From positions 20,192,219 to 20,256,218 of the forward strand of contig NC_088315.1 in assembly GCF_910592395.1 (NCBI RefSeq): a stretch of DNA of 64,000 nucleotides, in the 5' to 3' direction. The translations under genes and the position numbers were made by a program. The number at the start of each line of letters is the position of its first letter. The first letter of the stretch is position 1. Below are positions 37,601 through 46,200 of the stretch, piece after piece. A model generated the notes under the pieces. It had not been told where the DNA came from. It made no database searches and saw only the letters and a program-made list of their open reading frames with translations. Origin of the DNA: Lineus longissimus. Taxonomy: Eukaryota > Nemertea > Pilidiophora > Heteronemertea > Lineidae.

Positions 37601-40104
37601 CAATTCAAACTGAACATGTTGAATGGCAACCAACAACAATCTGCATCGCTTGGCTCGAAGGCAAGAAATGGTCTCATATTTATCTGTTTTGTTACCTGTT
37701 TTCGCACTCTTTTTGGCGAAAAGTTCTCGGCTATTTTGGCAGTCGCCGACATGCAATGAAAGCCACTGTGCACATCTGAAGAACCATGACTTCTTGTTGG
37801 CCGTGTTGATGATCTCGACAGACTCTAGGTACCAGCTGTGCTGCTTGCCAAGGCCATCATGCTGAAACATTTAATGAAGCCATTCAGATCAGATTACTAC
37901 TTGAAACACCTCACAGTGATGGCGCCATTTGAAAACATGTCGATCCGACATTTTCAAAACAGTCAGTGAAGACACTGGTACTTCACCTGCCACTCACCTC
38001 TAAATGAATCGACTTGATCTCTCCAAAATCTGCTGCCTTCACTTTGAACACATGTGTTGTCCCCTTCGAGAACTTGAATGGCACAGCCTTCTCTCGCTGT
38101 TTCTTTGCAGCGGCAGTCATCGGTTTTTCCCGCGAAAATTTGAAGGCTTCTTTTTCATCGTCCTTCTTTCCAGGTAGCTTGTATAAGCGGGTTTTCGGCA
38201 GCTTGCCTTTTGTTCCATTCACTCGCAGAAATACCTGTAAAGTGACGTGTTTTTTCCTCATGATTTGCTTTTTAACACCGGCCATGAGAGACAGAGACTC
38301 TAATTTTGACAAAAATTTGAATGCTTTATTTCAAAAAGTCTAGAATTTTGCTAAATTCACAGAACTCTGCAAGGTTGAGGCTAAGGAGGGGCGGAGCCAA
38401 AATGACAATGCCAATGTGTTTGGCAAGACAACCAATTTCAACAGCAAGGTATCAATTTCTGTTCTAAAACGCCTCAAACTTAATGTTCGGCTATAACCAA
38501 CTGTTTGATTACACGTCTTGAACAATCAATTCACTGGCTCCAGGCCAATAAACCTGCAACAGTAAGACCATTATCCCCAAAACAAGGCTTAACCTAATGT
38601 ATTCGACATAGAAAAAGATGATAAACCGCATGCGATGAAAGTGTTTTAGCATCACTTACTCTGGCATCTGTTCCTGACCCTTTCTGGTCACCCGTCGTCA
38701 CGGCAACCTTATATAGCACCATTTTTGATGACGATTTGCCTCGTTCTTTCATTTGTTTCCTCAGCACGACCCGATGAGCCTGTTTGTCATGGCGAAACCG
38801 TTGAAGACGCTAGGAAAATTGAGACAAAAGCGTGATTTTGTACATGTATGAAGAGTCTTTGACTAAATCTACTGAAATGAACATGATTTTTTGCCAGCCT
38901 AATTTCAAACAAATGCCAACATAAAAGCCAAAATGATATCTGTCACTTATTGTCACTCATATTCATAAGACACTCAGTGACTCATCACATCACACTCTAA
39001 TTGACGTTATTGCGCAATCTAATAGTCATGGATAATTTGAACAGTTTGGGGCACAAAAGAAGACGATTCAAGGTGCACATGACTTGTATTATTTGAGAAA
39101 AATGGTTTTCTACGCATGCATTAGAAAATTCAACAAGCATGCCCATGAAAATTGAACCAGATATTCTGTCACCTTAACTCGAAATCTTCATTTCTCACCT
39201 CAGCGTCTTCGACCATTCTTCCAAATCTTCGCTCGTAAAATTCATGCAGGTGCGGGTCATGTAAGGGGTTGTAAGAGGGTAGGGACCCGCCCTTACCGTG
39301 TCCTAAGTGTGTGAACATAGCATCTGTTTTGCGGGCTGTAATGAAATAATGATACATTTATAACATTCCTGTTCATAGAGAAGGCATGTTATCAATATTG
39401 CTTTGCAGCCAATTTAGAATTTATGTTTCGACGAAATATAATTTATCTTAGAAATACCAAGTTTGATCTAAGTGTCAACCAGTAGAACCACTTGATAATT
39501 CATTGTCCTTGAGCAAGACACTTAACCTGCACTTGCGTCTCGCAACTCAGGAGTAAAAGGGTACCAGTCGGAGAGGATCAATTGTTGTGGGGTGATCGAT
39601 GGTATAAAGCAACAATATCTTAATCATGAACGTCTTTCGCGAAACCTTACGTGCAAAGGGTGGTCGGTAGATGCCACTGTCGTCATCTCTCATGCTATAT
39701 GATGATGATGGAGGCCGTCGCATTTGGGCATACTCAGATTTGACAGGAGCTGTAAAGAGATTCGACAACATTACAATACAATTCGATAAGAAAATCACAC
39801 CAGCGGGATTTCTTGGGTTGGTAGAGCTACAAGAAAAACACCTGACCATCTTCTCTTCTAATTTCCTGTTTTCTGTTCAGAGCATGGTTAGCACAGCACC
39901 ATAGTATCGCTTGACTCTGGCTCACATAAATAACGTAATCACTCCTTTACCTGACGTTGGTCTCAACGACCTCCCAAACTTCATAGAGTGGGAGTTTTTT
40001 ATCGTAGCATAGGGGGCATGCGGTTCCTGCGTGGCCCACTGAGAGATCTCAGTATTTGAGTAGGTGTGATGCATGTACGATGTTCCATTCGGGTTGTAAT
40101 CCAT
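7054..40104 (-). CDS. LOXHD1: LOXHD1-like protein with 17 PLAT domains (45 exons, about 2540 aa)
   Basis: Exons from 5' to 3' on the minus strand: 39951-40104, 39651-39749, 39199-39335, 38660-38809, 37998-38234, 37696-37861, 37012-37207, 36690-36874, 34628-34772, 33997-34099, 33670-33802, 33060-33313, 32594-32729, 31943-32205, 31549-31684, 30412-30566, 28442-28673, 27766-27959, 25878-26070, 25212-25372, 24912-24998, 24463-24604, 24054-24218, 23609-23760, 23153-23286, 22840-22991, 22449-22553, 21972-22080, 17482-17666, 16997-17175, 16497-16613, 15257-15419, 14533-14897, 13949-14105, 13477-13685, 12739-12928, 11130-11290, 10585-10804, 10013-10243, 9529-9702, 8871-9009, 8410-8580, 7896-8008, 7438-7629, 7054-7235. 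The total is 7623 nt, divisible by three, with every phase matching. PLAT modules show the TGD[10 protein letters not shown], RIGHDN-G-GWYLD and FPC-RWLA-DEDDG-RELL signatures. In vertebrates LOXHD1 is a stereociliary PLAT protein needed for hearing; PLAT domains bind membranes or proteins. The start ATG at 40104 has a good context (GCCAAAATGG). The orthology call rests on module order recalled from the human protein. Confidence 0.93.
7896..9009 (-). CDS. LOXHD1: LOXHD1 PLAT 16 (exons 41-43), divergent
   Basis: [20 protein letters not shown] and [20 protein letters not shown], a central segment with [12 protein letters not shown], then [19 protein letters not shown]. The GAGTDANV signature is absent and the HDN strand is replaced, as in the degenerate human PLAT 14 (VMENS-like motif shared). 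The divergence therefore looks ancestral rather than decay. Confidence 0.85.
9529..10243 (-). CDS. LOXHD1: LOXHD1 PLAT 15 (exons 39-40)
   Basis: [38 protein letters not shown] and LRVWHDNKG, then [18 protein letters not shown] and [20 protein letters not shown]. The KTSD and RVWHDNKG motifs match human PLAT 13. Confidence 0.92.
10270..10445 (+). repeat. Dispersed repeat family (AACCTCTCT...GGACACC), copy 1
   Basis: This is one of five related elements of about 150-180 bp in LOXHD1 introns, with the consensus start AACCTCTCTAATAAGGACAC and internal GTGTCCTGATTAGAGAGGTC, so parts are self-complementary. The other copies are at 20690-20875, 27570-27745, 30207-30372 and 32870-33016. No coding capacity is seen. 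A SINE-like or MITE origin is undecided. Confidence 0.85.
10585..11290 (-). CDS. LOXHD1: LOXHD1 PLAT 14 (exons 37-38)
   Basis: [61 protein letters not shown] and [20 protein letters not shown]. The NMNTGDLT motif is shared with human PLAT 12. Confidence 0.92.
12739..13685 (-). CDS. LOXHD1: LOXHD1 PLAT 13 (exons 35-36)
   Basis: [38 protein letters not shown] and [19 protein letters not shown], then [19 protein letters not shown] and [19 protein letters not shown]. Matches the divergent human PLAT 11, including the D-G-T-SR/TTR ending. Confidence 0.9.
13949..14897 (-). CDS. LOXHD1: LOXHD1 PLAT 12 in a single exon (exon 33) plus linker exon 34
   Basis: Exon 33 (14533-14897, 365 nt) encodes a whole [43 protein letters not shown] and [16 protein letters not shown]. 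Exon 34 (13949-14105) is a Ser-rich linker ([32 protein letters not shown]) with no domain. The intron between them carries a short inverted-repeat element. Confidence 0.9.
14133..14446. mobile_element. Short inverted-repeat element (CCATGGAT-rich MITE) in a LOXHD1 intron
   Basis: The ends are imperfect inverted repeats (GGCAGAAGTGTTCATGTAGG at left, TCCATGGACACTTTTACCTG at right). The interior is rich in short complementary CCATGGAT and GATGGG words. The same end sequences and words occur at 50626-50879, indicating one family. No transposase is present. Confidence 0.7.
15257..17175 (-). CDS. LOXHD1: LOXHD1 PLAT 11 (exons 30-32)
   Basis: [39 protein letters not shown] and [20 protein letters not shown], then [17 protein letters not shown] and a basic linker ([15 protein letters not shown]). 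The TQQKxLC motif matches human PLAT 9. A possible 12-nt microexon lies at 16019-16030. Confidence 0.9.
16019..16030 (-). other. LOXHD1: Candidate 12-nt in-phase microexon in LOXHD1
   Basis: On the minus strand a pyrimidine-rich TTTGGTTTGTTTAG acceptor is followed by 12 nt (GAATCCAGTCAG) and a GTATGC donor. It lies between exon 31, which ends on a codon boundary (TKGS), and exon 32 (GATTYTF), so it would add ESSQ in a loop without changing frame. Such short matches also arise by chance. Confidence 0.3.
16118..16312. repeat. 25-bp tandem repeat (TGTATCTTACAGATGGCAAA), about eight copies
   Basis: Imperfect units alternate GATGGCAAAC and GATGACAAAC. The array is intronic, about 190 bp from LOXHD1 exon 31. 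Confidence 0.9.
17482..22553 (-). CDS. LOXHD1: LOXHD1 PLAT 10 (exons 27-29)
   Basis: [19 protein letters not shown] (exon 27), [18 protein letters not shown] to GELQKIR (exon 28), then after a 4.3-kb intron [19 protein letters not shown] and [14 protein letters not shown] (exon 29). The intron 17667-21971 contains a Mutator-type foldback element and a dispersed repeat copy. I see no nested gene in it. Phases match across the long intron. Confidence 0.9.
19877..20297. mobile_element. Mutator-type non-autonomous foldback element with 9-bp target duplication
   Basis: The element 19886-20288 (403 bp) has inverted termini of about 55-60 bp starting CGGCGTTGCGAAAACACGG and containing tandem GGAAC pentamers. 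It is flanked on both sides by the identical 9-mer TACAATGTA (19877-19885 and 20289-20297). A 9-bp duplication with long inverted termini is typical of Mutator-like elements. The interior has no transposase. It lies in the 4.3-kb LOXHD1 intron. Confidence 0.88.
20690..20875 (+). repeat. Dispersed repeat family (AACCTCTCT...GGACACC), copy 2
   Basis: Near-consensus copy in the long LOXHD1 intron: AACCTCTCTAATAAGGACAC at the start and GAGAGGTTGTCC near the end. Same orientation as copies 1, 3 and 4. Confidence 0.85.
22840..23760 (-). CDS. LOXHD1: LOXHD1 PLAT 9 (exons 24-26)
   Basis: [38 protein letters not shown] and [20 protein letters not shown], then [18 protein letters not shown] and a linker ([18 protein letters not shown]). 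Its second half looks like the second half of human PLAT 7, whereas the first half of human PLAT 7 looks like PLAT 8 here. Confidence 0.9.
24054..25372 (-). CDS. LOXHD1: LOXHD1 PLAT 8 (exons 20-23) with a charged insertion
   Basis: [32 protein letters not shown] and [11 protein letters not shown] (exon 20), then [20 protein letters not shown] (exon 21). Exon 22 (24463-24604) inserts about 47 residues, Lys/Arg-rich then Asp-rich ([28 protein letters not shown]), inside the domain. Exon 23 resumes with [16 protein letters not shown]. The donor after exon 20 is GC (AAG|GCGAGT), a GC-AG intron. Confidence 0.88.
25878..27959 (-). CDS. LOXHD1: LOXHD1 PLAT 7 (exons 18-19)
   Basis: [33 protein letters not shown] and [18 protein letters not shown], then [19 protein letters not shown] and [18 protein letters not shown]. 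The intron between the halves (1.7 kb) holds a 20-bp tandem array and a dispersed repeat copy. Confidence 0.9.
26690..26889. repeat. 20-bp tandem repeat (AATGACTGGACTATAATCAA), about 10 copies
   Basis: Near-perfect 20-bp units with AATCAAAATG and AATCACAATG variants, in the intron between LOXHD1 exons 18 and 19. Confidence 0.93.
27570..27745 (+). repeat. Dispersed repeat family, copy 3
   Basis: Contains CGGGACTGACAAATGCTGTC and CTGATTAAAGAGGTCAAATT, both family-typical. Lies just upstream of the exon 18 donor side of LOXHD1. Confidence 0.8.
28247..28292. repeat. 16-bp tandem repeat (GTCATAGTTGACCAAT), three copies
   Basis: Three copies of TGTCATAGTTGACCAA in an intron of LOXHD1. No further role is visible. 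Confidence 0.85.
28442..30566 (-). CDS. LOXHD1: LOXHD1 PLAT 6 (exons 16-17)
   Basis: [29 protein letters not shown] and NKFERAK, joined to [20 protein letters not shown] and [17 protein letters not shown]. Exon 16 is directly preceded (on the minus strand) by the 32-bp acceptor minisatellite. A possible 12-nt microexon (29779-29790) lies between the two exons. Confidence 0.92.
29779..29790 (-). other. LOXHD1: Candidate 12-nt in-phase microexon in LOXHD1
   Basis: On the minus strand CACTCTTAG is followed by 12 nt (ACACCAGACGAG) and a GTAGGT donor. It lies between exon 16, ending on a codon boundary (FERAK), and exon 17 (MDKFEIEA). It would add TPDE in the FERGQ-TDKF loop without a frame change. 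Could be chance. Confidence 0.25.
30207..30372 (+). repeat. Dispersed repeat family, copy 4 (diverged)
   Basis: Starts AGTAAAACCTCTGTAATAGG and carries CTGATAACAGAGGTCAAATT. It is more diverged than the other copies. It ends about 40 bp from LOXHD1 exon 16. Confidence 0.75.
30567..31436. repeat. 32-bp minisatellite of about 27 units, each repeating the exon 16 splice acceptor
   Basis: Plus-strand unit CTGGAATGGTGTCAAATATTATAGTTATCTAA. On the minus strand each unit reads through TAACTATAATATTTGACACC and ends ATTCCAG, the same sequence that forms the functional 3' splice site immediately before LOXHD1 exon 16 (ends at 30566). About 27 near-identical AG acceptors are therefore stacked in the last 870 bp of this intron. 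Units differ mainly at TCTAA/TCCAA/TTGTC. Confidence 0.95.
31549..32205 (-). CDS. LOXHD1: LOXHD1 PLAT 5 (exons 14-15)
   Basis: [32 protein letters not shown] and [18 protein letters not shown], followed by [15 protein letters not shown]. The divergent first half corresponds to the divergent PLAT 4 of human LOXHD1. Confidence 0.9.
32594..33313 (-). CDS. LOXHD1: LOXHD1 PLAT 4 (exons 12-13)
   Basis: [39 protein letters not shown] and [18 protein letters not shown], followed by [15 protein letters not shown]. The NSGKIWL...RGRTDIF-type spacing matches human PLAT 3, a strong positional marker for orthology. A dispersed repeat copy (32870-33016) lies in the intron. Confidence 0.92.
32870..33016 (-). 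repeat. Dispersed repeat family, copy 5 (inverted)
   Basis: Reverse-oriented copy: GGACAACCTCTCTAATGAGG to CTAGAGAGGTTTTACTGT. It lies within the intron of PLAT 4. Confidence 0.8.
33670..34772 (-). CDS. LOXHD1: LOXHD1 PLAT 3 (exons 9-11)
   Basis: [19 protein letters not shown], then [19 protein letters not shown] and [18 protein letters not shown]. The domain is split over three exons. The intron between exons 9 and 10 contains the CCAGA/CCAGG pentanucleotide array (34156-34345). Confidence 0.92.
34156..34345. repeat. CCAGA/CCAGG pentanucleotide array
   Basis: (CCAGA)n-(CCAGG)n-(CCAGA)n, about 38 pentamers, in three homogeneous blocks inside the LOXHD1 exon 9-10 intron. Both strands stay open in several frames (TRPDQ on plus, GLVWS on minus) only because the repeat lacks stop codons. 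Not coding. Confidence 0.97.
35640..36010. mobile_element. Foldback element, about 370 bp, in a LOXHD1 intron
   Basis: The left end ATGCAAGTATCAATTCGT, with CTTGTACCCCCCCTCCTCAA, has its inverted copy at the right end (TTGAGGAGGGGGGGTACAAG then ACGAATTGATACTTGCAT). The arms are about 45 bp with few mismatches. There is no coding capacity and no clear target duplication. Confidence 0.85.
36690..37207 (-). CDS. LOXHD1: LOXHD1 PLAT 2 (exons 7-8)
   Basis: [19 protein letters not shown] is followed by [13 protein letters not shown], then [17 protein letters not shown] and [15 protein letters not shown]. It ends in [14 protein letters not shown]. It resembles human PLAT 1, including the SGVTPK/GLSPK-like loop. 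Standard two-exon layout with the split in the V-R-I-x-H-D-N strand. Confidence 0.9.
37696..38809 (-). CDS. LOXHD1: LOXHD1 PLAT 1 (exons 4-6), extra N-terminal module
   Basis: [20 protein letters not shown] opens the domain, and [17 protein letters not shown] with [12 protein letters not shown] closes it. Exon 5 carries a Lys-rich insertion between the strands ([26 protein letters not shown]), so this module is longer and more basic than the others. It lies upstream of the module that best matches human PLAT 1. Confidence 0.85.
39199..40104 (-). CDS. LOXHD1: LOXHD1 exons 1-3: non-PLAT N-terminus
   Basis: Three exons encode about 130 residues before the first PLAT domain, starting [17 protein letters not shown]. 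The segment is rich in Tyr, His, Ser and Arg and has no signal peptide or membrane segment, which fits a cytosolic protein. The next exon (38660-38809) begins with a basic stretch ([13 protein letters not shown]) before the first PLAT strand. An additional 5' UTR exon cannot be excluded. Confidence 0.75.
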
Positions 40105-43100
40105 TTTGGCACTTTTTTTGGACGGTTGATTATTAAAAAGACAAACTGTAATAGAAAGAGGAAGTATGAAAGAAACATTGAATTGACAATTTCCGACTCT
40201 CTCTCTCGAAGGATCAGATCAAATCGTACTCATCTCAAGACATAAGACAATGATAGGCATAACGTGGCATTATATGAATACCCGGTATGTCTTCTTACAT
40301 CACATACTATTACTAGGCTACAAAATATTTGAACCAAAATAAATGTCATAATCCTCAAGGCCTAACCGGATCCCACGACAAATGTAGTTGATATTGCGGT
40401 CGGTCTTGTTTGAAGCTGGGTTCGGGTGCTAGGTTGTTGTGGCGCTTCTGACTACTGGTACGATGCCAACCAATAGCGATATCGAGTAGGCCTGGTACAT
40501 GATCCGGCTCAATCCTCAAACAGACTCGAGACTGGCCGACTACGCCTTGCAATCAGCGCAGCCATCACGCATTCTATCGCTAGGCCTAGCCTCATAGCCT
40601 ATAGACTTATTATAGAGTATAGTATTAGTACAGACTGATTATTCTACTGATATTTGTGGAGGCGGGACTAAATGATGAGCATTTGGACGAATGGAGATCA
40701 TGCATACATTACTAACTTTCATGCATGATATGAGGAGACAAAAATATCCCAAAAAGCTCGATTAAAAAAGGCAACAGTGAACAACTTCAAGATTGATTTA
40801 ATAAGGAACAACAAGTCAACAATAACATCATGACCCAGCTCGTTTTGCCTCTCATCCGATTATTCGGCAATTTCTATTTACATACATAGGTTTTTCTTGT
40901 TACATATTCTCCATGTTTTCGATCAGAACCGGTGCAGCCGACATTGGCCAGTGTAATTCATCAATATCAGTGGTTTTTGTAGTGCCTTCAACAGTGCTTT
41001 GCCCTCACATGAAAAAATGTTTGATTGTTGCCAATGTCGTTGCGCATGCGTAATTGAATACGCCATCTATTATCCAATTGTGGTCATTTCGCTCCATGAT
41101 CTTTTCGCCCCAGTCGTTTCGCTCCAAATCGAAGTCATTTCGCTCCAAATCGTAGTCGTTCCGCTCCGTTCTCAATTATGCCACGAGACCTACAGGGTGA
41201 ACCAGTAAAAACACAGTCTACTGACAATTTACTTCACCTAGGCATGTTTATAGTGCCATACTTCTCAACGTTAAGCCCTAAAGTACAAGCATACACATTC
41301 TGTTCCCGTTATTCAAGTGCATCGAAGTGTTCGAGTGAAAAACCCAACAGCTGATTGGCCGACATCCAGGAAAAAATGTGTCATCCTGGAATATGAGATG
41401 GTTTTCGTCTTAATCATCAATCGGCTGTCGCGATTGAGTGGAGTACGCGATTAACTTTGACTGCACGATAACTTGTCAAACAGGACAGAGTCCTTCAACT
41501 TGGTAATATGTAGGTTGATGCGTTGATGATGTCTGCCAGATGTATTGTACGCGCCGGTCACCGATCCGAAGGTTGACCGCGCTCAACGTTGCTTAACTTC
41601 CACTCTGGGGCAAACGCGCCAACCACTGGGCCTTAAAGGAATTCCCTCATGGCCGGCGGGTTAAGCCGTGCCATATACCTGGGGGTACTATACAATGATG
41701 ATGATGATGATCCCATTTTGCAGCCTACATTTAGTGGCGGCTGCCATAATTCTAATAATCCGCTAATCCTCCTTTAAAGGCCGACGCGTTTCGTTAAAAA
41801 CTTCAAATTTGTAAATGAATTTGAAAAATTCCAATTGCATAAACACGCACTGAAAACAAATTTCAGCATTTGTATTTTGTAGACAGATACAGATACTATC
41901 AATACCAAGTTTTACTTGATTTGTATGCATAATGACTCCACTATGGCATTGTGTATAACTGCATTTCTATTTTCCTGGACCACCAGTAATTACAAACGGC
42001 GTATACTAAGTAGGCCCAACCTTAAGATACTAGGCCACATGGAGTGTTTTATCTTATATACCTTAGTTCATCCATGGCGGGTGATATCAGTACTTTTGTG
42101 ACGTGGTTGGAATCGCGACTAATCTGCATATGAGGGTCAGAATACCAACATAAAAAAAGGTAATAAACTTCGATAACCGTCATTTCATCGATTCTAGGTG
42201 TTTCGCCAGTTTGTGTACGTCACGTGATGACCTGTCCCATATTTCCTTGAAGTGTTTCCGTTAAGTGCCATTGTTTGTATACATCTGAAAGAGGACACGA
42301 AAAGGTAAAGTTTTACAGTTCATAATGAGCTTCAACTTCTTATTCCGAGTTTCCCTTGTTGGCATAAAAGGGAGTCTATGGGTAGGAGAATATCTTAGAT
42401 TCAGTTACGCGAAGTCGCCGATAGGTGAGGGATCTTTGCTATCTCACTGTACATTGGAACTATTCAAGCTTGTAATTGTATTTGTCGAAGAATCAAACAT
42501 AACCCGCACCCCCTATTGTGCATCCTAGTCACCTGAAGAATACCCCTCCTGCCTATATATAGTGCCCTTTAATACGTTTACCCGAGACAGTTCTAGCCCT
42601 GGCGCGACGTCATGAAGCCCAGCCAAGTCTTGGCGGAATTTACCCTTGAATTCACTGCGAATGACACCGTCATGTACCGCTGAGTAAAAACTTAATAACA
42701 ATTAAAGTTCATGTACTCATTGAGGCTTCATGTTCACCCGTAACGTGACTGATATTTGGACAGATTTGAGGTACATTGACCGTCTTCAAGACTCCTTTTT
42801 CCGTTGATGCAGAGGCTCAGTCAAGGGACGTGCATACCGTTTTCTAACAATGTTTTAGTATGAGAGGTTTCGTTTCTTCTGGAGCGCATGCCGGCGCTGA
42901 CAGCTGATACAAGCTCGTGCCGAGCATTCGCCACTTTCTTCTAGCAGAAATAATACAGGTCTTTCTGTCAAGTGACAGGTTTTCACCAAGCAAACCCCCG
43001 TATGTGATCATGGCCGCGCTGTCTGATTGGTCAATACCTGTCAGGAAGTCCCAAATTGTTGTTTGAGGAAAGTGGCGAATGCCGAGTTATAAGCGACGTG

Positions 43101-43272
43101 CGACAAACCTACTCTGTCTTCTTTGAAGAAGGAGGCCGGATACCATCGCACCACGCGGGTAGATCGGCATGGTGTCGAGTGGTGTTATCATACCCTGCAT
43201 AACGAAACAATGCTCAATGGCCTCTTCTTCTGTGATGTATAGCGCTGCACGTTTGTACCGCTATATTTTCAG
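40105..43272. other. Divergent intergenic region between LOXHD1 and the Hv1-like gene
   Basis: This 3.2-kb stretch separates two outward-facing start codons and should hold both promoters. A CTATATATAG word at about 42554 is the only TATA-like site noted. A degenerate array of about 24 bp (GTCGTTTCGCTCCAAATCG) lies at 41095-41175. GCCGAGCATTCGCCACTTTC at about 42920 has a 14-bp inverted partner at about 43069. No open reading frame here looks genuine. Confidence 0.5.
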
Positions 43273-46200
43273 ATGACGACCGCCAGAAGCAACCGAGGTT
43301 CACGGACCAGTCGAGTGGACAACAAGGACGGCGTTGACGCCAACACTTGTGAAAATGGACAGGATTCAGATGATGAGAGCATCAGTGATTGCCTGGATGA
43401 TGAGTCATGTGACAATGACGACATTCCGAATCGCCGCATGGACGGCTTAAAAAAAGTGGAAACTCCTCGAGGATCTGCGAAAAAAGGTGGACTACTGAAG
43501 ACAATACGTTTGACGCGTAATCAGAGAACCCAGAGCGCTCGTTCGACACGAGACTCAATCAGGTGAGGCGTCCTGCCCCCATCCGGATATGCGCCCATAC
43601 GGACGGAAATCTCTAATATGGATGTTGCCTTTCCCGGTGTAGACAACCCATCTGACCGTGACCTTGAGTTGTTGCAAGGTGATAAACTCTCGTTCCTTTT
43701 CCAGTGTAGATAACCTGTCCGACCGTGACCTTGAGTGGCTACAAGGTGATAATTTCCTGGGAAGACTCGAAAATGAAGAAAACCTGGATACTGATGTCTT
43801 ACAGAAGGAAGTAGATACGCTTCCGAAGAAAAAAACTAAAACGTGAGTCTTTTTCCGCAGTCACCGCAGCCTTTAGGGCTACCTTTAGACATTTTTCAGA
43901 ATGTGATTTACAATATATCATTTTTGGCCGCCGGTTACGCATGCGCACTTGAAGTAACCAAGGTAACCAAGGGATACTTTCATGCGCATGCGTAACCTGA
44001 TGTCAAATTTTGGAAATTCTGTTCGATTTTCTGCTGCAAGTCCTCGAAGGATTGCTGGTTCCTCTCTTTAGGTGTCGCCATCGGATGGAGAGGTTCCTGA
44101 CGAGCACCCCGTGCCAGATCATTGTCCTCTTGATAGCATTCCTTGATGCAGTGGCGGTGGTAACGAGCGTGATCCTGGACATGGAAAGTCATCGGGGTGA
44201 GTTACACTGTGGAACCCCGGTAACACGACCAGTCAAGGCACCGAGGTCAGATGATTGTGTTAATACCGGGCTTGTCGCGTGAGTGAGTTGAGAAGCAACA
44301 CTCACGAATATACCGGAGCCCGTTGTTGCAACATTCTAAAATAGAGCGACGTCGCGTTGATATGAATGAATGACGAAAACTGCGTGTCTCGTTTGTTATT
44401 TGTAATTATAATGCCAATGAGAATATTTGACTTGATATAAAAAACGACCTAGAATGTCAGGTCACCTTATAGGTAAGATGGAAAAGCGAACGTTATGCCA
44501 TACAGGTCTACACCACTACCCAATTCACATTTGATATCGTTCTGAACGCTTTTTTCAGTGGAGACAGAGCATCTGAAGTGTCAGCGTCACCATCTTGTTT
44601 GGATTCTACTAAACCTTGAGAACACACCTAATAAAACAAGTGAACATTTCGTTATTCCGGATACACATGGAATAGACGGGGGCTTAACTGGCAGCGCCTT
44701 CGTCTACGAACTATTAGAGAGATTCGAGGCAAGCATTGACAGGAATCAGAAAAACAATTATGAAACTACTGGAAGCCCAAAGTCCGATGCTTCGTCAGAC
44801 GTAGCGGACAATGTCGCGTTTCAGCGGTCGCCCAGGGCACTCACAGCCGGTGAGATGACCTTGCGGACACCGCCGTATCCACCTGACGACTACAGCGCAA
44901 CCGCTTTGCCAGATTTTATTGACAGTGACGCAGTTAACAACCAGTACGGGAAACTTCTTGTTGCCCCGGCCATGAACAACCCGAGGAAAGATATTAGTCA
45001 ACGTTCAGGAGATGCTGATGTGGGGAATGTCGATGCGTTGGCCTCATTTATGGTCCCGCCGCCACCTCTAAAAGACTGCTTGCAGATCACGGCGCGGGCG
45101 GAGGAGTTAATCCACATTTCTCATATGCTACATTACACCAGTATCGCACTGCTCTCGGTGCTGCTTCTAGAGGTAAGAAAAGCCCCCGAGCGCTACGCCA
45201 GGGGGTCGTCAAAACAAAGTTCGTCACTACTGGCGTTTACCTTAAATTGGCGTTATGTCATTCAGTAAAGCCCTAACGCCGAGTCAAAGTTAAACCTCAA
45301 GGTTGATTTAGACAGGCGGGACCTGGCATGTGATCAAGTAACTTTAGTGTTAGTTTATTCAATGTTTATCAACTTGAAGGACAGACTAATCGTAAGTTGT
45401 TCCACTTCGTTCTGATTCTGCACAATGGGATCAGACCATGCTTATTATTCTTATATGGGTGAGGTGATGAAGCCCCTATCATCATAGTAAACATAGCCCG
45501 ATTCCATTGTGTTCAGCTGAAACAGAACGAGCGGCACACCCTGCAATGTATAGTCCGTTACGTGAGCCCCAAACTGGTTTTCATTTCCTTGCTTTGCGCA
45601 GTTCTCCTTTGAGGACTGACTAACTAATCAGCGCCACGATTGGTGGAAATTTGAAAACAGTTCCCAGCTTTTGTATCTGTTAACGCATGCGCATGACTGG
45701 TTCGTTGGCCGATTCTTGTGTGCGCGACCGGCTCTATCGATCTTGGCGCTGACTCAAAGTTCTCAAAGGAGAACTGAAAGTCAAAATTTCACCTAAAAGT
45801 TCCTTATTTTGTATACTTCCGGTTGGGGGGTGTATCATACCAACACAGAGCAGCCTCGTCCCAAGTCATTGCGCCCCAACCATTTCTTGACGCAAGGTTG
45901 GATCATAGCTACGTTTGACTGGAGCGATTGACCATCCAAATACACGAGATAGCGCGTGGTTTAACCAGGTTTAACACAAACTGCCTGCTATGGGAGGATG
46001 GGACAATCTGCACATTTCCCTATATCCCTGACACGATATTTAGAAGCCTTGTTTTGAGAGACTGTATTTGTTTTACTTTCTTCTCTTTTCCTTCAGGTGA
46101 TACTGAAAGTTATCGCCATGGGCTCGGATTTCTTTCACCACAAATTGGAGGTGAGAATCTATTTTTAGATCAGCTACACAAATACCTCTACACTAATACC

